Source of the DNA: Mesostigma viride
Lineage: Eukaryota > Streptophyta > Mesostigmatophyceae > Mesostigmatales > Mesostigmataceae
Direction of reading: 5' to 3'
DNA: 64,000 nt
NCBI GenBank assembly: GCA_009746045.1
Contig: RPFO01000065.1
Span: forward strand, 115,001-179,000
Numbering within the stretch: position 1 is the first letter of the stretch; each line of letters opens with the position of its first letter. A program made the position numbers and the translations under genes. Under the pieces are notes generated by a model, which worked only from the letters and a program-made list of their open reading frames with translations, ran no database searches and was not told the DNA's origin. Shown in pieces: positions 1-10,628 of this stretch.

Positions 1-11
1 CTGGCAACGGC

Positions 12-90
12 GATGACAGCCATGACAGCCATGACAGCCATGAGAGCCATGACAGCCATGACAGCCATGACAGCCATGACAGCCATGTCA
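12..90. repeat. 9-bp minisatellite, unit ATGACAGCC
   Basis: About eight head-to-tail units of ATGACAGCC, one with a substitution (GAGAGCC), start the window. The array may continue to the left of the window edge. No coding role is supported. Confidence 0.9.
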
Positions 91-2038
91 GCGAAATCAT
101 GGGCATGACAATCCATGGTGTTAGGAGACACTGGTCCTGCGGTGCAGCTAACAGCTGGGTAGGGTTGGAAGCCATGACAATATGGGATATGGCAGCTTGT
201 TACATTGGTTGGTTGCCTTGGTGTAGTGGCACAAGCGCGGTATTGTGTGTGGATAGCACTGTGTGTTTGCGTATGGACATGTGTGTACGTAAATATGCAA
301 ATGTGTACGTGTGGGCATGAACAAGCAATACAAGCCAGCCAGCAAGCCGGCCAGCCAGCAAACCCAAAGTAACGAAGCAAGCCTGGAAGCAAGGAAAGGC
401 AGGATGCAATATGCAATCTTGAAGTTCGCTTACCTAAGGAACGATGCTAGGTATTACCTGCTGGCTGCTGCTATAATACTTTGCTATGATATAGTTTGCT
501 ACAATAGTTTCTTTTCGAAGCATGAATCCTGCCTTCCTCCGGTGGCAACATGCAGCATCCCAACACCACAACCCTATTCACATTAGCATAGAGAAACCAA
601 TGTGACACCACCAGTCGCCTACTTATTCTCCCAACCTTTATCTCAACAGGACTTCCGGTCTATTAGAAATTCTAGCACCCTTATCGTAATCACCGACCAT
701 GAACACGTATCGAGCCTAGAACAATTGCATGCAGGCAACATGTAATGGTAACACTGCCAACCATAGCCTTCATGAGAAAAAAAAAGGCAACACGACTAAT
801 CCTGTCGAGCAAGCACAGGAACCGTACTGACAATACTACTGCTATGGTGTCTAGGCTGCTGGCAAGAGCTTACCCTACACTGAATTATATAAGTTTTACC
901 GATGCCATACCGCGATACCGTCTTTCTGACCACGTGCTTGACATCCACAACGACCACTGCCAACTCCAAGGCATCAGGCAGGGCCCTTGCAGTCAAACAA
1001 AATAAGGTGTAAGGAGAAGCACGGCTGGCGATAGAAGCACATACGTTGTCCCAATCAGCCAAGTATGAATAAGCCATGAAGGGTTTCTTACCTGGAGTTC
1101 CGAGGCTGACATGCCGGGCGGGATAAAAATGGAGAGGTTGTGCATTCCAACGCTTGAGGCAAGCGGAAAATATGGCTGCAAACGGTAAAACTGTAGCATC
1201 ATGGCACCAAACGTGGCCATAGTCTAGCTGAACATATGGTGGGAATCAGACAAGTTTCAAATCATAATAATAATAAGCAAACAGCACGCCTGCTTCACGG
1301 GCTCCCTCGATCGACAACGCACCATCGGGACCTGACCCAAAGAAAGCAAGCCTGCTTATATGCGCGATCCTACATGCATCGAGAAACAATGCACAACGCA
1401 GAAGACCCAAGACAGCTTGCAGGAAAGAAAAGATCACCAGCAACCCCGCTCGCCAGGTGCATGTACTTACAACTGTTGCAAGGTGATGACGAGCACAGTC
1501 GACGGCAACTCGCCTGGCAACATTTGCTCCGCCTGGCAACATAACAAGGCAATATCACTCTTCGAAGTGAAGCTCAATTGGCAAATGTAGCAATCCAAAG
1601 GAACAATCGATAGTAATGCCGACACTTGATTTACTGGATTGGACCAGTTTTCCACGACAAACACTGTCAAGCTCTGGAGAAAATCCATGATAAAATGCCT
1701 TATCTGTCGAATTGCAATTAATGCTAACTTGCGTGCTGAGAAACAAGGTATTGAAACGTCAATCTACGTTTAGGTGAATGTCCATGCCGCCCCCGTAAAT
1801 ATCCTGAATGTTTCGCCCGCCATGGCTGCCGGGGGTCTGCTGTCTTGCACTTACGGCCTGTAGACAGTAATTTACGCGCCCGCAGGCCCACCGGCCGACA
1901 GGCGAGCCTTGAATGCAGGCTACGGACCTGCTTGGAGTACCTCGCCACTAGGCTCGGGTGAGTCTGGATGCGCATCCAGACTCATGAGTCTGGAAAAATA
2001 CCTCCCACGGGTTGCAGACTTGCAGCCTTCCACAACAG
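91..2038. other. No recognised gene; possible minus-strand exons near 1.1-1.5 kb
   Basis: Mixed-composition sequence with only short ORFs. The only coding-like signals are two candidate exons on the minus strand, listed separately, and a weaker candidate at about 905-990 whose phase does not fit the one before it. No transposon ends were recognised here. Confidence 0.4.
1092..1532 (-). CDS. Two possible exons of an unrecognised host gene
   Basis: On the minus strand, 1532-1471 is bounded by a CAG acceptor and a GTAAGT donor, and 1223-1092 by a CTAG acceptor and a GTAAGA donor. Both are open, and the second is 44 codons with phase 0 at both ends (its start reads TMATFGAMMLQFYR). The first would join it in phase. 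The product is not recognised and no start, stop or later exon could be fixed, so this could be chance. Splice sites and reading frames are seen; the gene is inference. Confidence 0.3.
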
Positions 2039-2040
2039 TA

Positions 2041-2266
2041 CAGTCATTAACGCCTTAAGTTGGGTTCGAGGTTTTTGACAACCCAACTTAAGGCGCGAAC
2101 CCAACTTAAGGCGTGAATGATTCTACTAAATTCTACTAATTTGAACTAAGTATACTCAGACATAATATTATGAACTACTTTGAACTTGTAATGCCGAAAG
2201 GCTATTCGACCCAACTTAAGGCGTGAACACAACTTAAGCCAACCCAACTTAAGGCGTGAATGACTG
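2041..2266. mobile_element. MITE with TA target duplication (Tc1/mariner-like ends)
   Basis: A 226-bp element flanked by TA on both sides (2039-2040 and 2267-2268). Terminal inverted repeats start CAGTCATT, then A or C, then ACGCCTTAAGTTGGG. The motif CCAACTTAAGGCGTGAA recurs inside in both orientations, five times in all. There is no ORF of note. A TA duplication and CAGT ends are typical of Tc1/mariner derivatives; the superfamily call rests on that alone. A related palindromic piece lies at 19381-19476. Confidence 0.75.
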
Positions 2267-2268
2267 TA

Positions 2269-2791
2269 CGTCTTGCAAATTAAGGCGGCGGACACTTGGC
2301 GGACAGCTCGAAGTTCCGGCAGCGGGCCAGCGGCTCTTGTCGCAGCTTTGCCACGTGGGCATATTGTTTACCCTCTGCTTGCAACTTGCAACCGTTATCG
2401 CGGTGCCGTGGCAGGTACGGTAGCCAGCAGCCAGTAGCTAGCGACTAGGTACGGCACTTTGCCCGGTTCCACTGACGCCAACAAAATCATGTCATGCCAT
2501 ATGTACGGTTAGTCGAGGTTCCCCTCGCAAAATTTGGCGCGAAGTTGCTGCCCGATTCCCGATAGAATGGTTTGAAGCCCAAGTTGAATTCCATGCAAGA
2601 AACAATGGTTCTCGCGAGCCAACGCTTTCGCTAGAGTCTACGCGTAAAAAGTTATTTGTCGCTAACTTTAATTCTGGGTTTTCTCGTTCGCCGGCATGCC
2701 CAGTGCAAGGCTTATGCTGTGATTTGGGAAAGTCCGTGGCTTTGGCAGTTCGCAATCAGCCCCTGGTCGTTGGTTTACATCGCTTTTCTAC
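2269..2791. other. Upstream region of the NSE1 gene
   Basis: Contains no recognised gene. It should hold the 5' UTR and promoter of the plus-strand NSE1 gene, but no clear TATA box or other promoter element could be picked out. Confidence 0.4.
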
Positions 2792-5202
2792 ATGGAGGAT
2801 CTAAACCAGACACATCATGCATTTTTTCAGGCGTTGGTGTCTCGAGGCCCTCGTAGAAAGGCAGATGCATTGTCTCTGTACAGAAATTTGAAGAACACCA
2901 ATGATGGTGGGTTAGCATTATTTTGGTGTTTGTTGTTACAAGCCGGGATCTTTAGCTGTTTAATTCCTGTATTCTCAGCTCAATTACATATTGCCCATAG
3001 ATTTTTATCTGGACTGATCATACTGTGTTGTTATTGGTGTTTTACTCTCCGATTCCGCAGATGCCGGGTTTCCCCATTTCTTAAGCAAGATACAGAAAGA
3101 GTTACGTGTCATTCGCCTGGACATCCGCCAGTTCATCTACCCAGAGGACGGACAGGAATACTTCGGCGTCGTCAACAAGGACGATGACGAGAACGCCAAG
3201 CTGGGGACGAAGTTTACGTTCTCCCAGCTCATGTTTTTCAATTCCATCGTAAGCGCTCGCGTGCACATGCCTTGGTCATGATCGTAAGCACTCGCGTGGT
3301 GCTGTCGACCTCCACACGGCGTCATTGCCAGTGTCCAAATGCCGAAAAGTTTTATTGCAGTAAAGCTGCGCTTTACATTGTGCGGCATTTGATGTGCTTT
3401 TACGTGGCTGTGGCAATTGGCAATCATAAGCATGACCTAGCGCATGCTTCTGTTGCTGGCTGTAAAGTTCAGGCAATGGCTGTGTGTCAGTTCTGCTTGG
3501 CAGCCCAGCACTGGCATGATATCCATTACTTCTGAAACGCATGCTGCTTACCCTTAGCTGAATGCTGCAGCGCACATCCTTGCGCACCATTACCAGCAAT
3601 GACACTAGCATGCACATCGGGTATGGCCAGTTGCAGGCGCTCTGCTGAGCCCCGCTGACTTGCCTGGACATGCTGCTGCTTTGCCCACAGGCTTCGCGCG
3701 AGTGACCCTCCGTGCTGGACAACGAGGGGTTGGCTTGCTAGGATCTAGGCGCACCCTGCCATCTGCACACATGCAGCCAGCCATTCGTTTCTTTCATGGT
3801 GGCAGACTCCGCGAAGCTTGCCAGATATTCCGTAGCAAAGTTTGGCACAGAGGATTGTGTTGCAGTCGCAAGCAGCTTCTCTCCGGCCATGCTTGCTGCA
3901 TTCACTTGAAGCAGCCCTCCTGCTCACCATTGCAAACCCGGTCCCCACTTACCCACTCACACGCGCCCACACGTGCCTCGTCATGCTTGGCAAGTCATTC
4001 CTTTATGGATTCGCGCCATCTGTTGGGATAGTCACGGGGTACAAACAATGTGGAAAGGTACCTTCCATCCCTGATCCATGCACAAACCAGTCCACATTGA
4101 CAACACGTGTGCACGTCCCTGTTCGCATGCGCCCACGCCTTTTAACTGTTCACGGTGCCAACAAGCGGGGACGTCTCGCCGCCTGCATGCACATGATTCT
4201 GGTTTGGGTGCAGATGGCAGCACTGGCCACTGCGATGGACGGCTCTGGCGTGCTCCCCCGCAGCGAGGCGGCCAGCATCGAGCTCCGCGCACGGTCCGGC
4301 GATGACGAGGCAGGCGCCAGTAGCCAGCCCGACGCGGCCACCCAGCTGGACCGCGCCTCCAAGGAGATGACAGGGCCCGCGCGCAAGCATACCCTTGATG
4401 AGCTGGTGCGCGCGGGGTGGCTGGAGCAGGTGGGGGGTGGGCGCGGTGACGGTGGCGGCAGCGAGCCGGGCGTGCGACTGGGCGTGCGCGCGTACCTTGA
4501 GCTGGACAAGCATCTGGAGAATCTGGGGACCACGCCCTGTGACTGGTGCAAGCAGCCAGCCATCAAGGTAGGTGGGGAGGGGGGGGGGGCGGGGGGGATG
4601 CTTCACTGCTGTGGTGCATTGGTTCCTTTCTGGGGGGTGGAGGGTATAGGGGGGGGTGCAGGCCACGGGTACCCTGACTGGTACCACCCACACCCAGGGG
4701 GGAAGGTTGAATTCGTTGTATTATGTCCCTGTTTTCTCCCTTCCCATGCACCGGTATTACGTGGCGGGTAAGGAGGAGCTGGTATTCCAACGGGGTTGTA
4801 GATCTGTTGCTTCATCGTCTGTTGCCCATATTATTCTGCAAGCTGAATGCCTGCTTTGTGAGCTTTCGTTGGCTTTCCTATTTTCACTTCACAAACTGGC
4901 GATGCTGACCGTCAACTTTTCTATTCCATGTGCACGGGCCACGTGCATGCCATGTTGCTCTGCTCCTCATGTGCCGGCAGGCGCAAATATGCCCGAATGG
5001 TACCTGCCAAAAGCGCATGCACTGGCACTGCGCCTATCGCTGGAGCACAGGAAACGAGCAGCCTGTCTGCCCCGGCTGTTCCACCCCATGGCCCAAAGCT
5101 GCCATCACAAAGCACTACACCCCACCAGCAGCAGCAACGCACGCCCCCGCAGTGCAGTCAACACCTGACGGCCCAAGCACCGCGAAGAAACGGAGACGAT
5201 GA
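2792..5202 (+). CDS. NSE1: NSE1 (NSMCE1) homologue, SMC5/6 complex RING-like subunit, four exons
   Basis: Predicted 292-aa nuclear protein from exons 2792-2906, 3061-3248, 4214-4567 and 4981-5202, with donors GTGGGT, GTAAGC and GTAGGT, acceptors CGCAG, TGCAG and GGCAG, and phases 1, 0 and 0 that all fit. The human protein is 266 aa. Residues 1-38 resemble the NSE1 N-terminus; exon 2 carries the conserved stretch around DGQEYFGVVNKDDDENAKLG and TFSQLMFFNSI; exon 3 holds the winged-helix part (LDELVRAGWLEQ, LELDKHL) and the first zinc ligands CDWC; exon 4 has CPNGTC, MHWHC and CPGC, completing the variant RING. By family knowledge NSE1 pairs with NSE3 and acts as or with a ubiquitin ligase in SMC5/6 DNA repair. 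The RING is split by the third intron. A TGTAA motif at 5460-5464, 258 bp past the stop, is a candidate poly(A) signal. The long spacer in exon 3 (about residues 115-165) is low-complexity and could hide a small misplaced splice site. Confidence 0.87.
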
Positions 5203-6178
5203 ATTGCGTCCGTAGCAGACGGCTGCCAGAAGTGTGCATGTCATTATTAAGTGAGACATTGGCTGGAAGCCAGTGTGCTGCTCGGGTGCATTAGAATTGG
5301 TTTATGTACATGGGTGCAGGCGGCGTGGTTGAACCTTTTTTAGCCTACAGATTGAACTACGGACCCTGCTGGAGGAGCCTGCTGCGGACGTTAAATACCA
5401 AGGAGACAACCAGTTAAATACAGTTGTTTGTATGGTCGCTGCACTAGCTAGGTTTGATTTGTAAGTGTGATTCAATTTATGAAATAATTTTTCAACTGAA
5501 AACAGCTACAGCGCTGATTTGCATGGAAATCAGCGATATTTGTGATTTGCACATTGTTCATCGTAACCTCCCAACACTTTTTGCATTGATCAGAATCAGG
5601 ACTTGCACGGCATCAATCTATGTCTAACAACCATCGATTTATCTTCCAGGCCCCAGCTAGCTACCTTGACAAATATTTGGCAAATTTGACACGTGGCACG
5701 TAGTGGAGCGTACCATGCATAGGCCGGCTCTAGGCATGGTACTGCACACATGCTCATGATATGAATGATCGATCAGTCGGCCTGCTGTATGCGCCCTGTG
5801 ATAACAAGCATCAAGGAGACAACCAGCGCAGGCCAGCTAGCTCGAATCGCCGCGAAACGGAAATAGCCGTACTGGCAGCCAAGCTACGCACTGGCTACCT
5901 CTCTGTTTCAACGGGGCTAGATGTATAACTGCATACAGGGGACGTGTTGTGGGTGAACCCTGGGTATGCCCCCAAAACGCTCAGGCTCCGGGAGAGGCCT
6001 TAATATTCTCCCAAACCGGCGCCTCTAAATGAGTTCCAAGCCTATCCGTGGCCACTGGACCATTACATTAAATTATAACAAGACTTTGTCCATGGGGAGA
6101 TCATGTAGCGCGCATTCCCTTGCTTGATGGATTAATTAATTCCCTTGCTTGAAGGAGTCACGGAGCATTAACCCGGCC
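5203..6178. other. 3' flank of NSE1 and repeat-derived sequence
   Basis: Holds the likely NSE1 3' UTR and then unclassified repeat sequence. The dispersed motif TCAAGGAGACAACC occurs at about 5811, with a near match at about 5390. At 6131-6178 a short piece resembles the 3' UTR of the RTE LINE seen at 10.7 and 46.4 kb (GGAGTCACGGAGCATTAA) next to a TTAA-type tail. No gene was found. Confidence 0.5.
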
Positions 6179-6186
6179 GATGGATG

Positions 6187-7019
6187 GATTAATTAATTAA
6201 TTAATAGACACGTGACTGCGTCACGTGAGCATAAGTCCTCAGTGGGAGGGGAACATGGGATGGAATGGATGGTATAAGCTATCTAGGTCCTAGTTACAGG
6301 GGTGTGGGCACCGCGTCCCGAATCGCTATGAAGGCCATACTTGGTCACACGCGGGGCCCCCACAGGCTTGGGGGTGGTCTCCTTCATCACTACTTGCCAT
6401 CTATCCTTAATTGCGCACCATCTGCCTCCATATTACAGACAAACCAGGAGGCTGCCCGGGGGTGAGCCCGTCACGTCTAGTGTAGCACATGTCCATGCCG
6501 AGTCTATCACGAAATGTCCACGGGTGGCGGCCCTGCCGCGCGCGGCCGGGGGCACGCCAGGTTAGGACATATCGCCCAGGCTGGGCGGGCTTGGTGCCAG
6601 CTAGTCTATCTGAGGTATCTACCTGATCTGTGCGGGCCAGGTGCCCGGCTAGGCCCAGGCGCCTGTGCCTAATAATGTGGGAAACATAGGGCAAATCAGC
6701 GTACAAATCCTCAGTACTAATGTGCAAACCAAAGGGGATGTTAAGGGCCTTGCGCAGCATCGTGGTGACGGCGCCGTCGAGTCGTTGCTCCAGCTCCTGC
6801 GTCAGTGCCGGCCACGTCTCGGCGCCGTAGGTCAGGATCGTCAGAATGACGACCTTGAAGAGGTCACGCTTGACGATCCGGGGTAGGGCGGGGTTGCTCC
6901 ACCAGCGGCGGTGGTCATGGAGGTGCGCCCACGCCATGCCGATCCGTGTCGTCATGTCGTCCTCGCAGTCGGGAAGCCAACTGCCGTGCAGCTTGAAGCG
7001 GCCTGAAGGAGGGTCGCTT
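6187..7019 (-). mobile_element. 5'-truncated RTE-clade LINE
   Basis: A minus-strand LINE with its (TTAA)n tail at 6187-6205 and 8-bp target duplications GATGGATG at 6179-6186 and 7020-7027. The ORF (readable at 6955-6407) covers the region after the reverse transcriptase catalytic core: LTYGAETW, LEQRLDGAVTTMLRKAL, VSHIIRHRRLGLAGHLAR, all typical of the C-terminal part of RTE proteins. The 3' UTR includes the block CACGTGAGCATAAGTCCTCA, also found at 7190-7215. It lacks the endonuclease and most of the RT, as expected of a 5'-truncated copy. It is about as far from the copy at 10.7 kb as a different subfamily would be. Confidence 0.85.
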
Positions 7020-7164
7020 GATGGATGCAGGTGAGCAAAGCCGCGAAACCTAACTAAGCTAACTCTTAGCTAGTCTAGAAAATCCTAACTACTCTATTCA
7101 GCAAAGTGCCCCTTCCTCATGAGGGGGGGGGCTTGCCCACAGGGGCTGGCGTGGCACTGGACCA

Positions 7165-7257
7165 TTAATTAATTAATATACATGTGACAGCGTCACGTGA
7201 GCATAAGTCCTCAGTGGGAGGGGAACATGGGATGGAAAGAATTATGCTAGCTATCTA
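7165..7257 (-). mobile_element. Very short RTE LINE 3' end with target duplication
   Basis: 93 bp carrying only a (TTAA)n tail and the 3' UTR block shared with the LINE at 6187-7019. It is flanked by the 11-bp direct repeat CACTGGACCAT at 7154-7164 and 7258-7268, so it is a complete insertion of a severely 5'-truncated copy. Confidence 0.75.
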
Positions 7258-7275
7258 CACTGGACCATGGGGCCA

Positions 7276-7446
7276 CGAGACTCTGGGTGGTGCAGGTGCC
7301 CTAGTGCACCTAGAGCAAGTGTTGTTTACATTCCCACCCTTGCAGGAAGTAGCTTAGAATGTATTATAGGCCATATGCCCCTTCTCTGGGCTATGTGCTA
7401 CAGATACTCCCAACGGAGTTATGTTCCTTTTATTATTTTAATTAAT
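7276..7446 (+). mobile_element. SINE-like element, copy 1
   Basis: Starts at GAGACTCTGGGTGGTGCAGG and runs through a conserved block of about 130 bp (key words CTTGCAGGAAGTAGC, GCCATATGCCCCTTCTC, ACTCCCAACGGAGTTATG) to a TTAA-rich tail. Copies lie at 10629-11876 (interrupted), 12143-12313 and 55292-55425. No tRNA-type A and B boxes could be named with confidence, so it could also be the 3' end of a LINE. Confidence 0.6.
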
Positions 7447-7559
7447 GGGGCCACGAGCCACGAGGTAGCCATGGCTGACGGCGGAGCTCATAACTTTCAC
7501 GTTTGGGCACCAAATTCGGCCGTGAATATCAAAATCGCTTCGTCTTTCTAAGACGCACA

Positions 7560-8859
7560 CGCTGATATATATTCAGTTCCCGAAGCTATCACGCAATATT
7601 ATGTCGAGCAAACGCAACTCGACGAATTGCAGTTTGGAGGCTGCGATGAGCCAAGCAAATACGCCTGCATGCAGCTTCGGCTGCAGTTTCGCCTCCCGGC
7701 CTCGCAGGCAGCGGTGACCCTAGCCAAGCGTTAGTGGTTCACTCGGCTCCTCCCGCGGCCTCGCCATCGGCATCGCCTGACCCCAAACGCAGTCGCTCAT
7801 CTGGACATTCAAGCTCCACACGAACCGCGTTTCAAGCCCTACTCCTTCCATGTCGACGATTACGAATGGTACAACATTGCCCCGTGCACTGCTATATATG
7901 AAGTGCATTTTCTACTGGGATTACGCCTCGCTTCTTGCGCTGTGCATCCACCTTCACAGCATCCACCGCCTCCTCGAACCGGACGGCGTCGGGTTCACGC
8001 AGAGCCGAGAACTGCTGCTGACGGGCCTCTACACCCGGCCCGAGCTTCAGCACATGCTTCTCTGCTCCCTACTCACGAAGTCTGACGGCGAGATCTGGGC
8101 TTCATCCATCTCCGCACCTACACTCCGCTCAATCCTTACGGAGGCCCTCCAGCAGCACGTGACTCCCCTCGCTGCAGATGTGGCAGCAATGGGCAGCACG
8201 CTGGCTACTGAGCTCCCCCACCTGTCCACCACCGTCACCTCCACCTCCACCCTCCTCGCCTCCTCCTCCACTGCCGCCTCCACCTCCACCGCCGACATCA
8301 AAGCCCAGCAGCCTCCTCGACATCGACCAGCGCCTCAAGGACAACGCCATCGCTATTGAGTGCCTGCACTGAAAACACCGCAGGCCTCACCGCCCAGGCG
8401 GTGAAGGACATCGCCGCCCAGCCGGCATCTGCTGGCCCGGCCGGCGACGCTCCTTCCATGCACGTGGGCAGACCTAGGCGGACCTGCTCGATCAAGCACC
8501 ACACAACCTCCACCACCTCCACCACCTCCACCATCGCGGCACAGCTCAAGCAACAAGCCCTCGACCTCGATCCGCGAGGAGGCCGACTGCACCCAGCGCA
8601 GCCACAATGTCATCGTCAAGCACTTCGACCAGCCGGCAGACGAGACCTCGAGGAGACTCTTCTCATGGCGTTTAAGCGCAACATTCTTGCCCCCATGCAA
8701 CTCACTGGTTAGCTGCGGATGTCGGCTGTCCGCCTTCCCCGCGCGCGCGGTAAGGCTGGCCTGGCTCCCCTGCTCCTCACCTTTAAGTACATGGCGGATA
8801 TAAAGCTGTCGTTTCTTAAATGCCGCAAGAAGCTCTCGAGGACTTCCTACACGCTGGAC
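7560..8859 (+). mobile_element. LINE ORF1 remnant, 5' part
   Basis: ORFs at 7850-8359 and 8356-8712, plus a third segment ending at 8859, read as an RRM-type LINE ORF1 in changing frames: a repeated block LLCSLLTKSDGEIWAS, then a low-complexity Ser/Thr stretch, a coiled-coil-like segment, and the end GKAGLAPLLLTFKYMAD followed by LSFLKCRKKLSRTSYTLD. The last motif is the usual C-terminal part of LINE ORF1 proteins. At least two frame changes show that it is broken. It is cut by the hAT element at 8860-10341 and resumes at 10342. Confidence 0.6.
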
Positions 8860-10341
8860 CAGAGTTAATAAATAGTACGTTGTACGGTAAAATACGGTCC
8901 CGGGGTGTACTAGGTATAATACGCTAGTACGGTGTATAATACGTTTTAGTACGGTATGTAATGCTAAATGGCTTGTTTTTCTGTGTTTTTTGGAGGTTTA
9001 AGAATATCTGAGCATGTACCACCTCAAACATGACAAAATACATGTGTTTCCACATGTAATTATTCCAACATGGCGTGGCCGGCATCGACCGAATATAAGC
9101 CACCGTCATCATCATGCTTGCTGAATAAACCTTCATTTACCCTAATGTTCAATCAAAGATGAAAGGTAAACATGGTATGATGGCCCTTACAACACAAATA
9201 TCAACTGATGCTGAGCACTAATATCAAAAACATATTAGGATGGTTGCTGGGTTTGATTCTCATCCCATTTTAAAAACTGCACATGAATCCATCCATGGCC
9301 AATGACACAACAAGGCTGTTCCGTGTACATTAAATCATTAATTAATTAATTAATGGCCAATGATACGACACGCATGTCAGTGATGTCACATGCTCCTCAT
9401 CAAGCTGCAGCTTGGTCTTCACGACCGCGCCGGCAGGCTGAGTTCCATTATCGGAACGCCCCTTGCTCTGCGATGCGCTGGACCCAGCTCCGGCGTTGCT
9501 AGTGCTAGCGCGGGCAGATTTCCACGTTCGTGCATCACTCTACTCAATCTATGGCTCCTCATTCATCAGACCTTGCCTACGCAGGTTCCGGACCTCGGCC
9601 GCCATCTCTAATCGGTCTGCATCCTGCCGTCGCCGCTTCTTGGCCTCCTTCTCCGCCTCCTCCTGCAGCAGCATGACACGAAACGCCTTTGGCGGACTCG
9701 TGCATTTGCTCACCCCCGATTGAGGGTTGCATATTGGCCACCCATGATGTGAGCCTTCGCCCGCGTGGCAGTGCCCTTGAAGGCCGCCTTGCATGTCAGG
9801 CATGCCATAGCGTAATTCCCTGTCGGGTGCCCATCCTTGATAAGTTTATCCTTTGATATATTTAGGTCCAAACAGTTTCCTGTTGCACAGACATCTCATC
9901 CCCGTCATCACCAACGGGGCTATCACCAGCATCGTCAATGTCGTCTCCCACAGCTGCTAAAGACGTTGTGTCGAATTGCTAGCACCAACAATACCTAGTT
10001 ATACATGCCTGTGTAAATAGGTATAGCATGTATTGCCCGATCGTCTCTGTGTTTTCCGGCCAGCTTGGCAGCATTCCGAGCAAGTACCACGTCGCCCGGT
10101 AACCTTGCCTGCAATTGTACGCATACTAGGAGTAAACAAAAAGACCAAGCCGCAACAACCTCCCAGGCCCCCCCAAACGCGGGAAATTGTCTCGTACGCC
10201 TGTCGTACGTGCCAAATACGCGTATTGTACGCGGTCGTACAGAACCACCGTACGAAAACCACACATTTCGTACGGAAAAGCTACGTATTACGTACAATAT
10301 ACGCGTACGAATCGTATAATACGCCGTACTATTTAACTTTG
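8860..10341 (-). mobile_element. Non-autonomous hAT transposon with 8-bp target duplication
   Basis: A 1482-bp element flanked by CGCTGGAC at 8852-8859 and 10342-10349. Its ends are imperfect inverted repeats, CAGAGTTAATAAATAGTACG on the left and CAAAGTTAAATAGTACG read from the right. Both subterminal zones are rich in TACGG and CGTAC. On the minus strand, 9870-9549 encodes a BED-type zinc finger (ACLTC, then TRAKAHIMG) followed, after a frame change, by GVSKCTSPPKAFRV and a charged helix. The catalytic domain is absent. At about 9310-9350 a small insertion with an (ATTA)n tail sits between near-identical direct repeats of TGGCCAATGA. Confidence 0.85.
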
Positions 10342-10541
10342 CGCTGGACGACGACTTGACCCTGGCCCAGCAACAGAGGCGACGGGAGCTATGGCTGACC
10401 TACCTCCAGCTCCAGCAGAGCGCAGGGGGGAAACCGGTATACTGGAGGGGGGACGTCATCCACGTCGACCGCAAGCCATGGCAGGCACTCCCTGCCACCC
10501 CAGCAACGTACCCCAGTCTAGGGAGTATATCAGTAGTGTAG
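10342..10541 (+). mobile_element. LINE ORF1 remnant, 3' part
   Basis: Directly after the hAT target duplication the ORF1 reading resumes with LDDDLTLAQQQRRREL, then a helix and GGKPVYWRGDVI, and ends at 10541. It matches the usual end of LINE ORF1 proteins and confirms that the hAT landed inside this LINE. Confidence 0.6.
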
Positions 10542-10628
10542 ATTAGTAAGGCTTAGCCTAGCACGTGGCCCACGCGCATGTGCGCCCATAATGGCCCCCC
10601 ATGGATGATGCCCTTAGCTGGGAGTTGC

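Noticed and set aside
3660-4031. Additional NSE1 exon after the acceptor-like CCCACAG at 3693
   Set aside because: The frame fixed by exon 2 meets a stop within five codons, whereas the acceptor at 4213 gives the expected NSE1 sequence.
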